A DNA stretch of 64,000 bases from contig JBDZVM010000021.1 in the NCBI GenBank assembly GCA_040255675.1, positions 3,973 through 67,972 of the forward strand. The letters are read 5' to 3'. Source of the stretch: JBDZVM01 sp040255675. Its GTDB lineage: Bacteria > Actinomycetota > Actinomycetes > Acidothermales > Acidothermaceae. Shown in pieces: positions 1 through 8,504 of this stretch. Made by a program: the position numbers and the translations under genes. The notes under the pieces were generated by a model that was not told the DNA's origin, ran no database searches, and saw only the letters and a list, made by a program, of their open reading frames with translations. The stretch's first letter is position 1, and each line of letters opens with the position of its first letter.

Positions 1-266
1 ATCTCATCTCCTACACCCGCGCGCGCGCCGAAGGTCTCGGCCTGAGAGGCGACGTCGGCATCGCCGAGCGCACCGAACGCCTCATCGTGTTCTTGGTCGC
101 CACCGGCTTTTCCGGTTTGGGCGTGCCCTACATCCAGGCGATCGGCTTGTGGCTGCTCGCCGCGGCCACGGCGATCACCGTCGGCCAGCGGTTTGTCGCC
201 GTGTACCGGCAAGCACAGTCGCCGGCGGTCGAGCGTGACCGCTCGGATTCCCTGTCGGCTACGTGA
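1..266 (+). CDS. pgsA: CDP-alcohol phosphatidyltransferase, C-terminal part (PI-phosphate synthase type)
   Basis: Only the last 87 codons are in the window; the reading frame enters at base 3. The visible start, SYTRARAEGLGLRGDVG followed by IAERTERLI, is the conserved region after the catalytic CDP-alcohol phosphotransferase motif, and two hydrophobic segments follow, as expected for the last membrane helices of this integral membrane enzyme. The family transfers a phosphatidyl group from CDP-diacylglycerol to an alcohol. Because the next two genes are the PIM acyltransferase and PimA, the alcohol is most likely inositol phosphate, as in the mycobacterial pgsA1 cluster. That substrate assignment is inferred from context. 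The catalytic aspartates lie outside the window. Confidence 0.85.
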   Translation, partial: LISYTRARAEGLGLRGDVGIAERTERLIVFLVATGFSGLGVPYIQAIGLWLLAAATAITVGQRFVAVYRQAQSPAVERDRSDSLSAT

Positions 267-1201
267 AGTCGCGGCTGACGGCACGGGGCTCTGCCTTCGC
301 GTACGCCGTTGCCGCCGCGATGGCCACCTGGCTGCCGGAGGCCGTCGTCCGGCGACTGTTCTGTTTCGGAGCCGACCTCGCGTGGCGCCGGCGTGGTCGC
401 GGCGTGGTCCAGCTGGAGCGCAACCTTCGCAGGGTCGTCGGAAAAGCCATGCCGGACGACGAATTCGCCGCCCTTTCGAGGCGGGCCATGCGGTCTTACG
501 CTCGTTACTGGCTGGAGTTTTTCCGGCTGCCGCGACTTGGCGAGCAGCGCATCGTCGGGCGCATGGCGGTCGAGGGCAAGGAGCATCTCGACGCCGCGAT
601 GGCGGCCGGTCGCGGCGCGATCCTCGCCTTGCCCCACAGTGGGAATTGGGACCACGCCGGCGCGTGGGTCGCCTACCAGGGCTACCCCTTCACGACCGTC
701 GCCGAGCGGTTGAAGCCCGAGTCGGTGTTCGACCGATTCGTCGGCGTGCGGCAACGCCTCGGCATGGAAGTGCTCGCGCTGACCGGCAACGACCGCAACG
801 TCTACGCGGTGTTGTTGCAACGGTTGCGCGAAGGCAAGCTGGTCTGTCTGGTCACCGAGCGCGACATGTCCGGCAGCGGGGTTGAGGTGTCGTTCTTCGG
901 TGAGCCGATGACCATGCCGGCGGGGCCGGCGTCGCTGGCGCTTGCCACCGGCGCCGCTTTGCTTCCGGTGTGCGTCTGGTTCACCGACGGCGGCTGGCGG
1001 GGCGTGATCCGTCCGCCGATCGAGCCGCCCGCTGACGGCGATCGCCGGGCCAAAATCGCGGCGATGACGCAGCGGCTGGCTGACATTTTCGCGTGCGAGA
1101 TCGCCAAGCATCCACAAGATTGGCACATGCTGCAGCGCCTGTGGCGCGCCGACCGCGCCCGAGCCGGCCGGGTGCCGGTCGAGTCAGGGACGACGCCGTG
1201 A
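263..1201 (+). CDS. phosphatidylinositol mannoside acyltransferase (PatA-like, LpxL/HtrB family)
   Basis: 312 residues. It contains the acyltransferase H-x4-D motif in LPHSGNWDHAG (His125, Asp130) and a later conserved block ERDMSGSGVEVSFFGEP, both typical of the lysophospholipid/lipid A acyltransferase family. An N-terminal hydrophobic stretch (about residues 10-37) suggests peripheral inner-membrane association. In Actinobacteria this family member acylates the mannose of PIM1/PIM2. The GTG start overlaps the pgsA stop by four bases and the next gene overlaps the other end in the same way, so pgsA, this gene and pimA appear to be translationally coupled. The PIM role is inferred from family and context. 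Confidence 0.88.
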   Translation: MKSRLTARGSAFAYAVAAAMATWLPEAVVRRLFCFGADLAWRRRGRGVVQLERNLRRVVGKAMPDDEFAALSRRAMRSYARYWLEFFRLPRLGEQRIVGRMAVEGKEHLDAAMAAGRGAILALPHSGNWDHAGAWVAYQGYPFTTVAERLKPESVFDRFVGVRQRLGMEVLALTGNDRNVYAVLLQRLREGKLVCLVTERDMSGSGVEVSFFGEPMTMPAGPASLALATGAALLPVCVWFTDGGWRGVIRPPIEPPADGDRRAKIAAMTQRLADIFACEIAKHPQDWHMLQRLWRADRARAGRVPVESGTTP

Positions 1202-2322
1202 GGGTCGGTCTCGTCTGCCCTTACACCTGGGACGTGCCCGGCGGCGTTCAGGCGCACGTGCACGATCTCGCGGTGGCGTTGATCGGCCTCGGCCACGAGG
1301 TTTCGGTCATCACGCCGGCCGACGACGACACTCCGTTGCCGCCTCATGTCGTCTCCGCCGGCCGGGCGATTCCGGTGCCGTACAACGGGTCGGTGGCGCG
1401 CATGGCGTTCGGGCCGCTGTCGGCGCGGCGGGTGCGGCGCTGGTTGCGTGAGGGCGCTTTCGACGTCGTCCATGTGCACGAGCCGGCGTCGCCTAGCCTC
1501 TCGCTGCTCGCGACTTGGTCGTTCGACGGCCCGTTAGTCGCGACCTTTCACACGTCGATCACGCGGTCGCGGGCGATGGCGGCCGCCTACGCGATATTGC
1601 AAACGGCACTCGAAAAGGTCAGCGGCCGCATCGCGGTTTCCGAGGCAGCGCGACGCACCCTCGTCGAGCATCTCGGCGGCGACGCGGTGCTAATTCCCAA
1701 CGGCGTGGAGGTCGCCCGGTTTGCCGACGCGCGGCCGCTGCCGGGCTGGCCAGGCGAGGGCGGCGCACTCGGGTTTCTCGGTCGCATCGACGAGCCGCGC
1801 AAGGGATTTCCGGTCTTGCTCGAAGCCTTTGAGAATCTGGCGAAAAAGCGGCCAGGGCTGCGGTTGCTTGTGGCCGGCCCCGGCGACGGTGACGACGCCC
1901 GCGCGTCGTTGCCCGAGCCGTTGCGCGACCGCGTGACGTTGCTCGGCATGGTGAGCGAAACCGAGAAGGCCCGCATGCTCCACTCGGTCGATGTCTTCGT
2001 CGCGCCCAACATCGGCGGTGAGAGCTTCGGCATCGTGTTGCTCGAGGCGATGTCGGCCGGAACCGCCGTGCTGGCAAGCGATCTCGATGCCTTTTCCACG
2101 GTGCTCGAGGGGGGCGACGCGGGCGCCTTGTTCGAGACCGGAGACGCACGCGCCCTTGCCCACGCCGCGGCCGCCTTGCTCGACGACCCCGCTCGGCGTC
2201 TCGCGCTGGCCGGCCACGGCTTGGCGTGCGCCCGAGCCTACGACTGGTCGACCGTGGCGCGCGACGTCGTCCGGGTCTACGAAACCGTCGCGATCGACTC
2301 GTACGCGTCAGGAGGACGGTGA
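1198..2322 (+). CDS. pimA: phosphatidylinositol alpha-mannosyltransferase, GT4 family
   Basis: 374 residues from the GTG at 1198, which overlaps the preceding stop. The N-terminus RVGLVCPYTWDVPGGVQAHV is the PimA-type GT-B start with the glycine-rich GGVQ loop that touches the acceptor. The C-terminal half carries GFLGRIDEPRKGFPVLLEAF and the GT4 E-x7-E motif in GESFGIVLLEAMSAG, which binds GDP-mannose. PimA adds the first mannose to phosphatidylinositol on the cytoplasmic membrane face. A longer in-frame reading begins at 1093 but would run deep into the upstream gene and lacks family similarity, so the overlapping GTG is preferred. Confidence 0.93.
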   Translation: MRVGLVCPYTWDVPGGVQAHVHDLAVALIGLGHEVSVITPADDDTPLPPHVVSAGRAIPVPYNGSVARMAFGPLSARRVRRWLREGAFDVVHVHEPASPSLSLLATWSFDGPLVATFHTSITRSRAMAAAYAILQTALEKVSGRIAVSEAARRTLVEHLGGDAVLIPNGVEVARFADARPLPGWPGEGGALGFLGRIDEPRKGFPVLLEAFENLAKKRPGLRLLVAGPGDGDDARASLPEPLRDRVTLLGMVSETEKARMLHSVDVFVAPNIGGESFGIVLLEAMSAGTAVLASDLDAFSTVLEGGDAGALFETGDARALAHAAAALLDDPARRLALAGHGLACARAYDWSTVARDVVRVYETVAIDSYASGGR

Positions 2323-2328
2323 TCCGGC

Positions 2329-2919
2329 ATGCCATGGTGGTTTTGGGCGATCATCGCGTTCATCGTGGTGGCCTCTTACGTGGGCGCTACGAGCAACCGG
2401 CTCGACCGCTTGCACGGGCGCATCGACGCCACCCGCGCCGCGCTCGACGCCCAACTCGTGCGCCGATCGGCGGTCACGCTGGAGATTGCGGCGTCGGGGC
2501 TGCTCGACCCGGCCACCAGCGTGCTTCTCGCGAGCGCCGCGCATCAGGCGCGTGCCGATTCGGGTGATGCCCGCGAGGTCGACGAGAGCGAGCTCACCGA
2601 GGCTTTGCGCGCCGCCTTCGAAGAGGCTGACGTCGCGGCGACGCTCGTCGCCGACCCTTCGGGCCGCGAACTGCTCGGCGAACTCGACGCCGCCACCACC
2701 AAAGTGCCGCTGGCCCGGCGCTTCTACAACGACGCGGTGCGCGCCACGCTCGCCGTCCGAAAACATCGGGTGGTGCGCTGGCTGCGGCTCGCGGGCCGGG
2801 TGCCGGCGCCGATGTTTTTCGAGATGGACGACGAACCGCCGCCGCACCTCGCCTCGGCGTCCGCCATGTTGCTGGCCGATAACGGCGAGGCGGCTCCAGC
2901 GCCGTCCGACGTAAACTAA
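2329..2919 (+). CDS. LemA-like single-pass membrane protein, function unknown
   Basis: 196 residues. One N-terminal membrane helix (PWWFWAIIAFIVVASYVG) is followed by an alpha-helical segment, SNRLDRLHGRIDATRAALDA, that resembles the start of LemA-like proteins. The rest is Ala/Glu/Arg-rich and probably helical, with the tail DDEPPPHLASASAML. Proteins of this type commonly sit directly after pimA in Actinobacteria; in mycobacteria a NUDIX protein occupies a similar place. An AGGAGG lies just inside the end of pimA and serves this start, seven bases downstream of the pimA stop. No catalytic motif is visible and no function can be assigned. Confidence 0.75.
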   Translation: MPWWFWAIIAFIVVASYVGATSNRLDRLHGRIDATRAALDAQLVRRSAVTLEIAASGLLDPATSVLLASAAHQARADSGDAREVDESELTEALRAAFEEADVAATLVADPSGRELLGELDAATTKVPLARRFYNDAVRATLAVRKHRVVRWLRLAGRVPAPMFFEMDDEPPPHLASASAMLLADNGEAAPAPSDVN

Positions 2920-2973
2920 AGCCGTGGCCGGTCTTGGCCCGTTCTCCACTAGTTGCTCGCTGCGAGGTCTGCT

Positions 2974-3876
2974 GTGTCGACGGATTCCCCTAGCCCCTCC
3001 ATCGGCACCGTACGCGTGAAGCGCGGCATGGCCGAGATGCTCAAGGGCGGCGTGATTATGGACGTCGTCACACCCGAGCAAGCCAAGATCGCCGAAGACG
3101 CCGGTGCGGTCGCGGTGATGGCGCTCGAGCGAGTGCCTGCCGACATCCGGGCGCAGGGCGGCGTGGCGCGTATGAGCGACCCCGACCTCATCGACGGCAT
3201 CATCAACGCGGTCTCGATTCCGGTGATGGCCAAGGCGCGCATCGGCCACTTCGTCGAGGCGCAGGTGCTGCAGTCGCTTGGCGTCGACTACGTCGACGAA
3301 TCCGAGGTCTTGACGCCTGCCGACTACAGCCACCACATCGACAAGTGGGCGTTCACCGTGCCATTCGTGTGCGGCGCCACCAACCTCGGCGAGGCGCTGC
3401 GGCGTATCACCGAGGGCGCGGCGATGATCCGATCGAAAGGCGAGGCCGGCACCGGCGACGTCTCGAACGCCACGACCCACATGCGGCAGATTCGCGACGA
3501 GATTCGCCGGCTGACATCGCTGCCTGAAGACGAGCTTTACGTTGCGGCGAAGGAACTTCAGGCGCCGTACGAGCTAGTGCGTGAGGTTGCTTCCGCCGGC
3601 AAGTTGCCGGTCGTGTTATTCACCGCCGGTGGCATCGCTACCCCGGCCGACGCCGCGATGATGATGCAGCTCGGCGCCGAAGGCGTTTTCGTCGGCTCGG
3701 GCATCTTCAAGTCGGGCGACCCGGCCAAGCGGGCAGCCGCCATCGTCAAGGCCACCACGTTCTACGACGACCCTGACGTCATCGCCAAGGTCTCGCGTGG
3801 GCTCGGCGAGGCGATGGTCGGCATCAACGTCGACGACGTGCCGGTCGACCACCGGCTGGCCACCCGCGGCTGGTGA
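2974..3876 (+). CDS. pdxS: pyridoxal 5'-phosphate synthase, synthase subunit
   Basis: 300 residues. The (beta/alpha)8 synthase of the DXP-independent vitamin B6 route joins ribose 5-phosphate, glyceraldehyde 3-phosphate and ammonia to make PLP. Diagnostic sequence begins at VKRGMAEMLKGGVIMDVV, then ALERVPADIRAQGGVARMSDP, with the catalytic lysines in the MAKARIGHFVEA and GTGDVSNATTHMRQI regions. Ammonia comes from PdxT, encoded by the next gene with a four-base overlap. The GTG at 2974 is chosen because a GAGG precedes it and it gives the usual short variable N-terminus; an upstream TTG at 2953 is also in frame. Confidence 0.95.
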   Translation: MSTDSPSPSIGTVRVKRGMAEMLKGGVIMDVVTPEQAKIAEDAGAVAVMALERVPADIRAQGGVARMSDPDLIDGIINAVSIPVMAKARIGHFVEAQVLQSLGVDYVDESEVLTPADYSHHIDKWAFTVPFVCGATNLGEALRRITEGAAMIRSKGEAGTGDVSNATTHMRQIRDEIRRLTSLPEDELYVAAKELQAPYELVREVASAGKLPVVLFTAGGIATPADAAMMMQLGAEGVFVGSGIFKSGDPAKRAAAIVKATTFYDDPDVIAKVSRGLGEAMVGINVDDVPVDHRLATRGW

Positions 3877-4478
3877 ACACGTCGCCACGCATCGGCGTCC
3901 TGGCTTTGCAGGGCGACGTTCGCGAACACCTGCGCGCGCTCGAAGCGGCCGGCGCTACGGCGCTTGCCGTTCGCCGTCCCGACGAACTCGACAGCGTCGA
4001 CGGGCTGGTGATACCAGGTGGTGAGTCGACCACCATGTACAAGCTGGCGATCGCCTTTGACTTGCTGGAGCCGCTTCGCAAGAGGCTTGAAAGCGGTATG
4101 CCCGCGTTCGGGTCGTGCGCGGGCATGATCATGCTGGCCGACCGGGTGCTCGACGGCATCGAAGGCCAAGTCACGCTGGGCGGCCTCGACGTCACCGTGC
4201 GGCGCAACGCGTTCGGCCGCCAAGTCGATTCGTTCGAGGCTTCCGTCGATGTCGTGGGTGTCGTCGGCGAGCCGTTTCACGCGGTCTTCATTCGCGCGCC
4301 GTGGGTCGAAGAGTGCGGACCAAACGTCGAGGTGCTCGGGCGAATTTCCGGCGGAGCGTCGGCCGGTAGGATCGTCGCCGTTCGGCAGGGCGCGATCATC
4401 GCGACCTCCTTCCACCCGGAGCTGACGGGTGACGGGCGCATCCACGCGCTTTTCGTCGAGATCGTAGCGAGTACTTGA
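3873..4478 (+). CDS. pdxT: pyridoxal 5'-phosphate synthase, glutaminase subunit
   Basis: 201 residues, class I glutamine amidotransferase. The nucleophile Cys82 is in AFGSCAGMIMLAD, the oxyanion strand in VIPGGESTTMYKL, and the catalytic His-Glu pair in SFHPELTGD near the C-terminus. It hydrolyses glutamine and channels ammonia to PdxS in the 12+12 PLP synthase complex. The GTG start overlaps the pdxS stop, so stoichiometric coupled translation is likely. Length is normal for the family. Confidence 0.95.
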   Translation: MNTSPRIGVLALQGDVREHLRALEAAGATALAVRRPDELDSVDGLVIPGGESTTMYKLAIAFDLLEPLRKRLESGMPAFGSCAGMIMLADRVLDGIEGQVTLGGLDVTVRRNAFGRQVDSFEASVDVVGVVGEPFHAVFIRAPWVEECGPNVEVLGRISGGASAGRIVAVRQGAIIATSFHPELTGDGRIHALFVEIVAST

Positions 4479-4494
4479 ACTTGGAGGAGCGGCC

Positions 4495-5241
4495 ATGAGC
4501 GGGCACTCGAAATGGGCGACCACGAAGCACAAGAAGGCCGTCATCGACGCCAAGCGCGGCAAGCTGTTCGCCAAGCTCATCAAGAACATCGAAGTGGCGG
4601 CACGCACCGGCGGGGGAGACCCGGCGGGCAACCCCACGCTCGCCGACGCGATCGCCAAGGCCAAGGGCCAGTCGGTGCCGAACGACAACATCGACCGCGC
4701 GGTCAAGCGCGGTGCTGGCCTCGAAGCCGGCGGCGCGAACTGGGAGCCGATTACCTACGAGGGTTACGGGCCCGGCGGAGTCGCGATGCTGATCGAATGC
4801 CTCACCGACAATCGCAACCGCGCGGCGTCCGAGGTGCGCACCGCGATGACCCGCAACGGCGGTTCAATGGCCGACCCAGGTTCGGTCGCATACCTGTTCA
4901 ACCGCAAGGGCGTCGTGCTGGTGCCGAAGAACGGTCGCACTGAGGACGACGTCGTGACGGCGGTGCTCGAGGCGGGCGCCGAGGAGGTCAACGATCTCGA
5001 CGAGTCGTTCGAAATCGTCAGCGAGGCGACAGATCTCGCGGCCGTGCGCGGGGCGTTGAAAGACGCCGGCATCGAGTACGAGTCGGCCGACATCTCCTGG
5101 CTGCCCAGTGTCAACGTTCCTCTCGACGATGAGACCGCTCGCAAGGTGTTGCGCCTCGTCGACGCGCTCGAAGACTGCGACGACGTGCAAAACGTGTGGG
5201 CGAACTTCGACATCTCCGACGACGTCTTGGCCGAGGTCTGA
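4495..5241 (+). CDS. yebC: YebC/PmpR (TACO1) family protein
   Basis: 248 residues. The start MSGHSKWATTKHKKAVIDAK is the family signature, followed by GKLFAKLIKNIEVAARTGGGDP and the conserved NRNRAASEVRTAMTRNGG and PGSVAYLFNRKGVV blocks. YebC proteins were annotated as DNA-binding regulators; the related mitochondrial TACO1 and recent work on bacterial members point to a translation role at proline-rich stretches. Position between pdxT and ruvC is the standard actinobacterial location. A GGAGG lies before the ATG with about 8 bases spacing. The exact cellular role in this organism cannot be told from sequence. Confidence 0.93.
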   Translation: MSGHSKWATTKHKKAVIDAKRGKLFAKLIKNIEVAARTGGGDPAGNPTLADAIAKAKGQSVPNDNIDRAVKRGAGLEAGGANWEPITYEGYGPGGVAMLIECLTDNRNRAASEVRTAMTRNGGSMADPGSVAYLFNRKGVVLVPKNGRTEDDVVTAVLEAGAEEVNDLDESFEIVSEATDLAAVRGALKDAGIEYESADISWLPSVNVPLDDETARKVLRLVDALEDCDDVQNVWANFDISDDVLAEV

Positions 5242-5426
5242 CCACCGCCGAGCGTGGATCACGTTCGGGGAGCAACGGGGTCCCTTGCGATGTCTAGAGA
5301 CGTCGCGTTGGTCGACTTTGCGCCGCAAGGGCCGCGCCGGCGGGTGCAACCGGCCCATTTCGGTGCGATATGTTCCGACACACCGGGCGACAAGCCCGGT
5401 CCATTCGCGCGTCCCGGCTAAGGTTC

Positions 5427-5442
5427 TCGAACAGACGTTCGG
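5427..5442. promoter_or_regulatory. LexA/SOS box upstream of ruvC
   Basis: TCGAACAGACGTTCGG has the core GAAC-N4-GTTC with flanking TCG/CGG, matching the LexA box of Gram-positive bacteria and Actinobacteria. It ends 15 bases before the ruvC GTG. DNA damage control of ruvCAB through LexA is known in actinobacteria; here it is inferred from the motif and its position. Confidence 0.8.
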
Positions 5443-5457
5443 ATCGGGAGGTAGCGC

Positions 5458-5982
5458 GTGCGGGTGCTCGGAGTCGACCCGGGCCTGACCAGATGCGGCA
5501 TCGGCGTGGTTGACGGCGGCCCTCGCGGCCAGGTCGGGCGGGCGACGCTCGTCGCCGTCGACGTCTTGCGCACTCCGAGCGACGCTGACATCGGGGCGCG
5601 CCTGCTCGCTCTCGAGCGCGGCTTCGAAGCTTGGATCGAACAGCATCGACCCGATGTGGTTGCCGTCGAGCGCGTGTTCAGCCAGCACAACGTGCGCACG
5701 GTGATGGGCACCGCTCAAGCGTCGGCATTGGCCATCGCCTGCGCCGCGCGGCATGGCATTCCGGTCGCGCTGCACACGCCCAGCGAGGTGAAGGCCGCGG
5801 TCACCGGCGAAGGCCGCGCCGGCAAGGAGCAAGTCGCCTTCATGGTGCGGCGAGTGCTCAACGCGCCCGCCTTGAGCGGGCCTCCCGACGCCACCGACGC
5901 CCTTGCGTTGGCGATTTGCCAGTTGTGGCGCGGCGTCGCCGCCGTCCGGTTCGAGAAGGCCGTGAGTGGAGTGCGCCGATGA
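5458..5982 (+). CDS. ruvC: crossover junction endodeoxyribonuclease RuvC
   Basis: 174 residues. The four acidic catalytic residues are visible: Asp in GVDPGLTRCG (residue 7), Glu in VAVERVF, and the two aspartates in PPDATDALALAI. RuvC resolves Holliday junctions by paired nicks and works with the RuvAB branch-migration motor encoded next. A GGGAGG lies six bases before the GTG start. It is first in a ruvC-ruvA-ruvB operon with four-base overlaps, under a LexA-type box. Length is usual for actinobacterial RuvC. Confidence 0.96.
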   Translation: MRVLGVDPGLTRCGIGVVDGGPRGQVGRATLVAVDVLRTPSDADIGARLLALERGFEAWIEQHRPDVVAVERVFSQHNVRTVMGTAQASALAIACAARHGIPVALHTPSEVKAAVTGEGRAGKEQVAFMVRRVLNAPALSGPPDATDALALAICQLWRGVAAVRFEKAVSGVRR

Positions 5983-6599
5983 TTTCGTTCGTCGCCGGCC
6001 GAGTCGCCGCTACGAGCCCCGACTCCGTGGTCGTCGAGGTGGGCGGGTTCGGTGTCCAGCTTTGTTGCGCGCCGTCGACCATCGCGAAGGCGAAGGTGGG
6101 GGAGCAGGCAAAGTTCGCGACGTCACTCGTTGTCCGCGAGGATTCCCTTACGCTGTACGGGTTTTCCGACGACGACGAGCGCACCGTCTTCGAACTGCTG
6201 CAAACCGCGAGTGGGGTCGGCCCTCGGTTGGCGCAAGCGATGCTCGGCGTGCACCCGCCAGCGGCCTTGCGCCGGGCCGTTGCCACCGACGATTTTGCCG
6301 CGCTGGCAATGGTTCCCGGCATCGGCAAGAAGACCGCGCAGCGTATTGTCTTAGAACTCAAAGACAAACTCGCGGCCGCGACACTGGCTGACGACGTCGT
6401 GACGTTGCCGAGCGGCGGTAGCGCGCCTTGGCGCGACAGCGTGCATGGCGCGCTTCTCGGCCTCGGGTATACGAGCAAAGAGGCCGACGACGCCGTGCTA
6501 GCGATTTCGTCCGACGCTGACGCTATGGTGGCGCACGGCGAAACTCCCAACGTCGCGGCACTCTTGCGGCTCGCACTGCGAATGTTGGGCCGCGCGTGA
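5979..6599 (+). CDS. ruvA: Holliday junction branch migration protein RuvA
   Basis: 206 residues from the ATG at 5979, which overlaps the ruvC stop. The N-terminal OB-fold starts MISFVAGRVAATSPDSVVVE; the two helix-hairpin-helix motifs include LLQTASGVGPRLAQAML and LAMVPGIGKKTAQRIVLELK; the C-terminal domain, DSVHGALLGLGYTSKEADDA, contacts RuvB. RuvA binds the four-way junction as a tetramer and loads RuvB hexamers. All expected domains are present and intact. Confidence 0.96.
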   Translation: MISFVAGRVAATSPDSVVVEVGGFGVQLCCAPSTIAKAKVGEQAKFATSLVVREDSLTLYGFSDDDERTVFELLQTASGVGPRLAQAMLGVHPPAALRRAVATDDFAALAMVPGIGKKTAQRIVLELKDKLAAATLADDVVTLPSGGSAPWRDSVHGALLGLGYTSKEADDAVLAISSDADAMVAHGETPNVAALLRLALRMLGRA

Positions 6600-7669
6600 A
6601 CGACGAGTCGCGCGCGCTAGTCGACGCCCACCCCGACACTGGCGACGCCGAAGAGCGGGTCGTCGAAGCGGCGCTGCGGCCGAAAAAGCTGGCCGAACTC
6701 ATCGGTCAAGAGCGGGTGCGCGAGCAACTCTCGCTGATCCTCGACAGTGCGAAGCAGCGTGGCCGCCCGCCCGACCACGTGTTGTTGTCGGGCTCGCCCG
6801 GCCTCGGCAAGACCACCCTCGCCATGATCGTCGCTGCTGAGCTGAACGCACCGCTGCGCATCAGCAGCGGGCCGGCGATCCAGCACGCCGGCGACCTCGC
6901 GGCCTTGCTCACTCAGCTCACCGAGGGTGAGGTGTTATTCCTCGACGAGATTCACCGCATGTCGCGACCGGCCGAAGAGATGCTCTACCTCGCGATGGAA
7001 GATTTCCGGGTCGACGTCGTGGTCGGGAAAGGCCCTGGCGCGACGGCGATTCCGCTCGATCTAGCGCCGTTCACCCTGGTCGGGGCCACCACGCGAGCGG
7101 GTCTGCTGCCAGGGCCGCTTCGCGACCGGTTCGGGTTCACCGCGCACCTCGACTTCTATACCGCGGCTGACCTCGAAAAGATCGTCACGCGTTCAGCCGG
7201 GCTGCTCGGGGTGCGGGTCAAGCCGGACGGCGCGGCCGAAATCGCTGGGCGGTCGCGCGGTACGCCGCGGATTGCCAACCGGTTGCTGCGCCGCGTTCGC
7301 GACTTTGCCGAGGTCAAAGCCGACGGCGTTGTCGACCGCGCGATTGCCGAGGCCGCGCTGGCGGTCTACGAAGTCGACGAGCAAGGGCTCGACCGGCTCG
7401 ACCGGGCGGTGCTCGACGCGCTCGTGCGCCGGTTCGGCGGAGGCCCGGTCGGGTTGTCGACCGTCGCTATCGCGGTCGGGGAAGAGCCGGAGACCGTCGA
7501 GGAGGTCGCCGAGCCGTTCTTGTTTCGCGCCGGCCTCATCGCGCGCACGCCGCGCGGCCGCGTCGCCACCGCTGCCGGTTGGCGTCACCTGGGCCTCGCG
7601 CCGCCGGCCGGAACGCTCGGCGCGGCCTCCGCTCTGCCGACGTTGTTCGACGAGAAGGACGCCGGCTGA
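6596..7669 (+). CDS. ruvB: Holliday junction branch migration ATPase RuvB
   Basis: 357 residues. AAA+ motor with Walker A GSPGLGKTT (about residues 66-74), Walker B LFLDEIHR (about 114-121), sensor 1 VGATTRAGLL, arginine finger region GPLRDRFG, and a C-terminal winged helix (RFGGGPVGLSTVAIAVGEE, then RTPRGRVATAAGWRHLG). It pumps DNA through the RuvA-bound junction. The GTG start overlaps the ruvA stop by four bases. The short extra C-terminal tail is slightly longer than in most homologs but ordinary for Actinobacteria. Confidence 0.96.
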   Translation: MNDESRALVDAHPDTGDAEERVVEAALRPKKLAELIGQERVREQLSLILDSAKQRGRPPDHVLLSGSPGLGKTTLAMIVAAELNAPLRISSGPAIQHAGDLAALLTQLTEGEVLFLDEIHRMSRPAEEMLYLAMEDFRVDVVVGKGPGATAIPLDLAPFTLVGATTRAGLLPGPLRDRFGFTAHLDFYTAADLEKIVTRSAGLLGVRVKPDGAAEIAGRSRGTPRIANRLLRRVRDFAEVKADGVVDRAIAEAALAVYEVDEQGLDRLDRAVLDALVRRFGGGPVGLSTVAIAVGEEPETVEEVAEPFLFRAGLIARTPRGRVATAAGWRHLGLAPPAGTLGAASALPTLFDEKDAG

Positions 7670-7723
7670 CGTTCCTCGCGCCGGCGATTCACGGCGGCGA
7701 CCGCTCGCGGCAACGGCATCGAA

Positions 7724-7729
7724 TAGACT
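7724..7729 (+). promoter_or_regulatory. possible -10 element for yajC-secDF
   Basis: TAGACT in the 220-base gap between ruvB and yajC resembles actinobacterial -10 hexamers. No convincing -35 is seen at 17 bases, so this is only a candidate; the rest of the gap holds no other feature I can support. Confidence 0.3.
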
Positions 7730-7889
7730 CGGTCACGGCCGGGGGCGCGCGCACCGCGCAGGCAGCGGTTTGCCGGGCGCGGGCCGCATCACAGCAGAAG
7801 TTGGATCAGACGCTGGCGAGCCCCTCGCCGGCAACTCCCAGGCGCTAGCCGCGGGCGGCGCCACGGTCCTTTGGAAGGACACTGACTCC

Positions 7890-8315
7890 GTGTACATCTT
7901 GCTCGTCTTCATCGTCGTGCTGCTTGTGTTCTCGATGGTGCAGAACAACCGCAGGCGCAAACAGACCGCCACGATGCAACAGGCGATCCAGCCCGGCGTG
8001 CGCGTCATGACGACGTCCGGCATCTATGGTCTTGTGAGCGAGGTTGAAACCGACACGATCGTGGTTGAGATCTCCGAGGGTGTCGACGTCCGCTTCGACA
8101 AGCGGGCCGTGATGAAAGTCGTGCCGCACCTGGCGGACGACGCTGACGACACCGACACCGACACCGACACCGGCACCGGCCCCGGCACCGGCACCGACAC
8201 GGACGGATCGACGGACAAACCCACCGACGCGTCCCGCGAGCGCGAACCGGCGTTGAGCGGCACCGACGACGCCGGCGGGCACGAACAGGGCAGCGGAGCC
8301 GTTTCCACGAGGTGA
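7890..8315 (+). CDS. yajC: preprotein translocase accessory subunit YajC
   Basis: 141 residues from the GTG at 7890, preceded by GGAAGGA. One N-terminal membrane helix (YILLVFIVVLLVFSMV) is followed by the cytoplasmic basic patch QNNRRRKQ and the family core QPGVRVMTTSGIYGLVSEVE and VRFDKRAVMKVV. YajC associates with SecDF at the translocon. The C-terminal third is an unusual acidic Thr/Gly-rich tail coded by a hexanucleotide repeat. secD and secF follow in the same direction, although a 189-base gap separates secD. Longer in-frame readings that start inside ruvB are rejected. Confidence 0.9.
   Translation: MYILLVFIVVLLVFSMVQNNRRRKQTATMQQAIQPGVRVMTTSGIYGLVSEVETDTIVVEISEGVDVRFDKRAVMKVVPHLADDADDTDTDTDTGTGPGTGTDTDGSTDKPTDASREREPALSGTDDAGGHEQGSGAVSTR
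8148..8201 (+). repeat. hexanucleotide tandem repeat coding the YajC tail
   Basis: Nine consecutive six-base units, GACACC or close variants (GGCACC, GGCCCC, GACACG), encode alternating Asp-Thr and Gly-Thr dipeptides. Such an array could vary in unit number by slippage without shifting the frame. Confidence 0.85.
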
Positions 8316-8504
8316 GCACGTCCGAAAGTGATCCCGGTTACACCGGCTCGGATCGGGTCGGCCATACTGCTTCGCTGCGAGGACGATGCAACGTATCGAG
8401 GTCGGCTTGGCGCATACACATGCGCTTCCCGGCCATGACCGCCGTCGCGAGCCTGGTGCCAGCCTCTGGTGTCAGGCCGCCCGCTGATTAGGAAGAGATC
8501 GAAC

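Noticed and set aside
1093..1197. N-terminal extension of pimA
   Set aside because: It would overlap the acyltransferase gene by over 100 bases and encodes Arg/Pro-rich sequence absent from PimA.
7272..7889. Upstream extension of yajC into ruvB
   Set aside because: The membrane helix of YajC must be N-terminal, and the GTG at 7890 has a good ribosome site.
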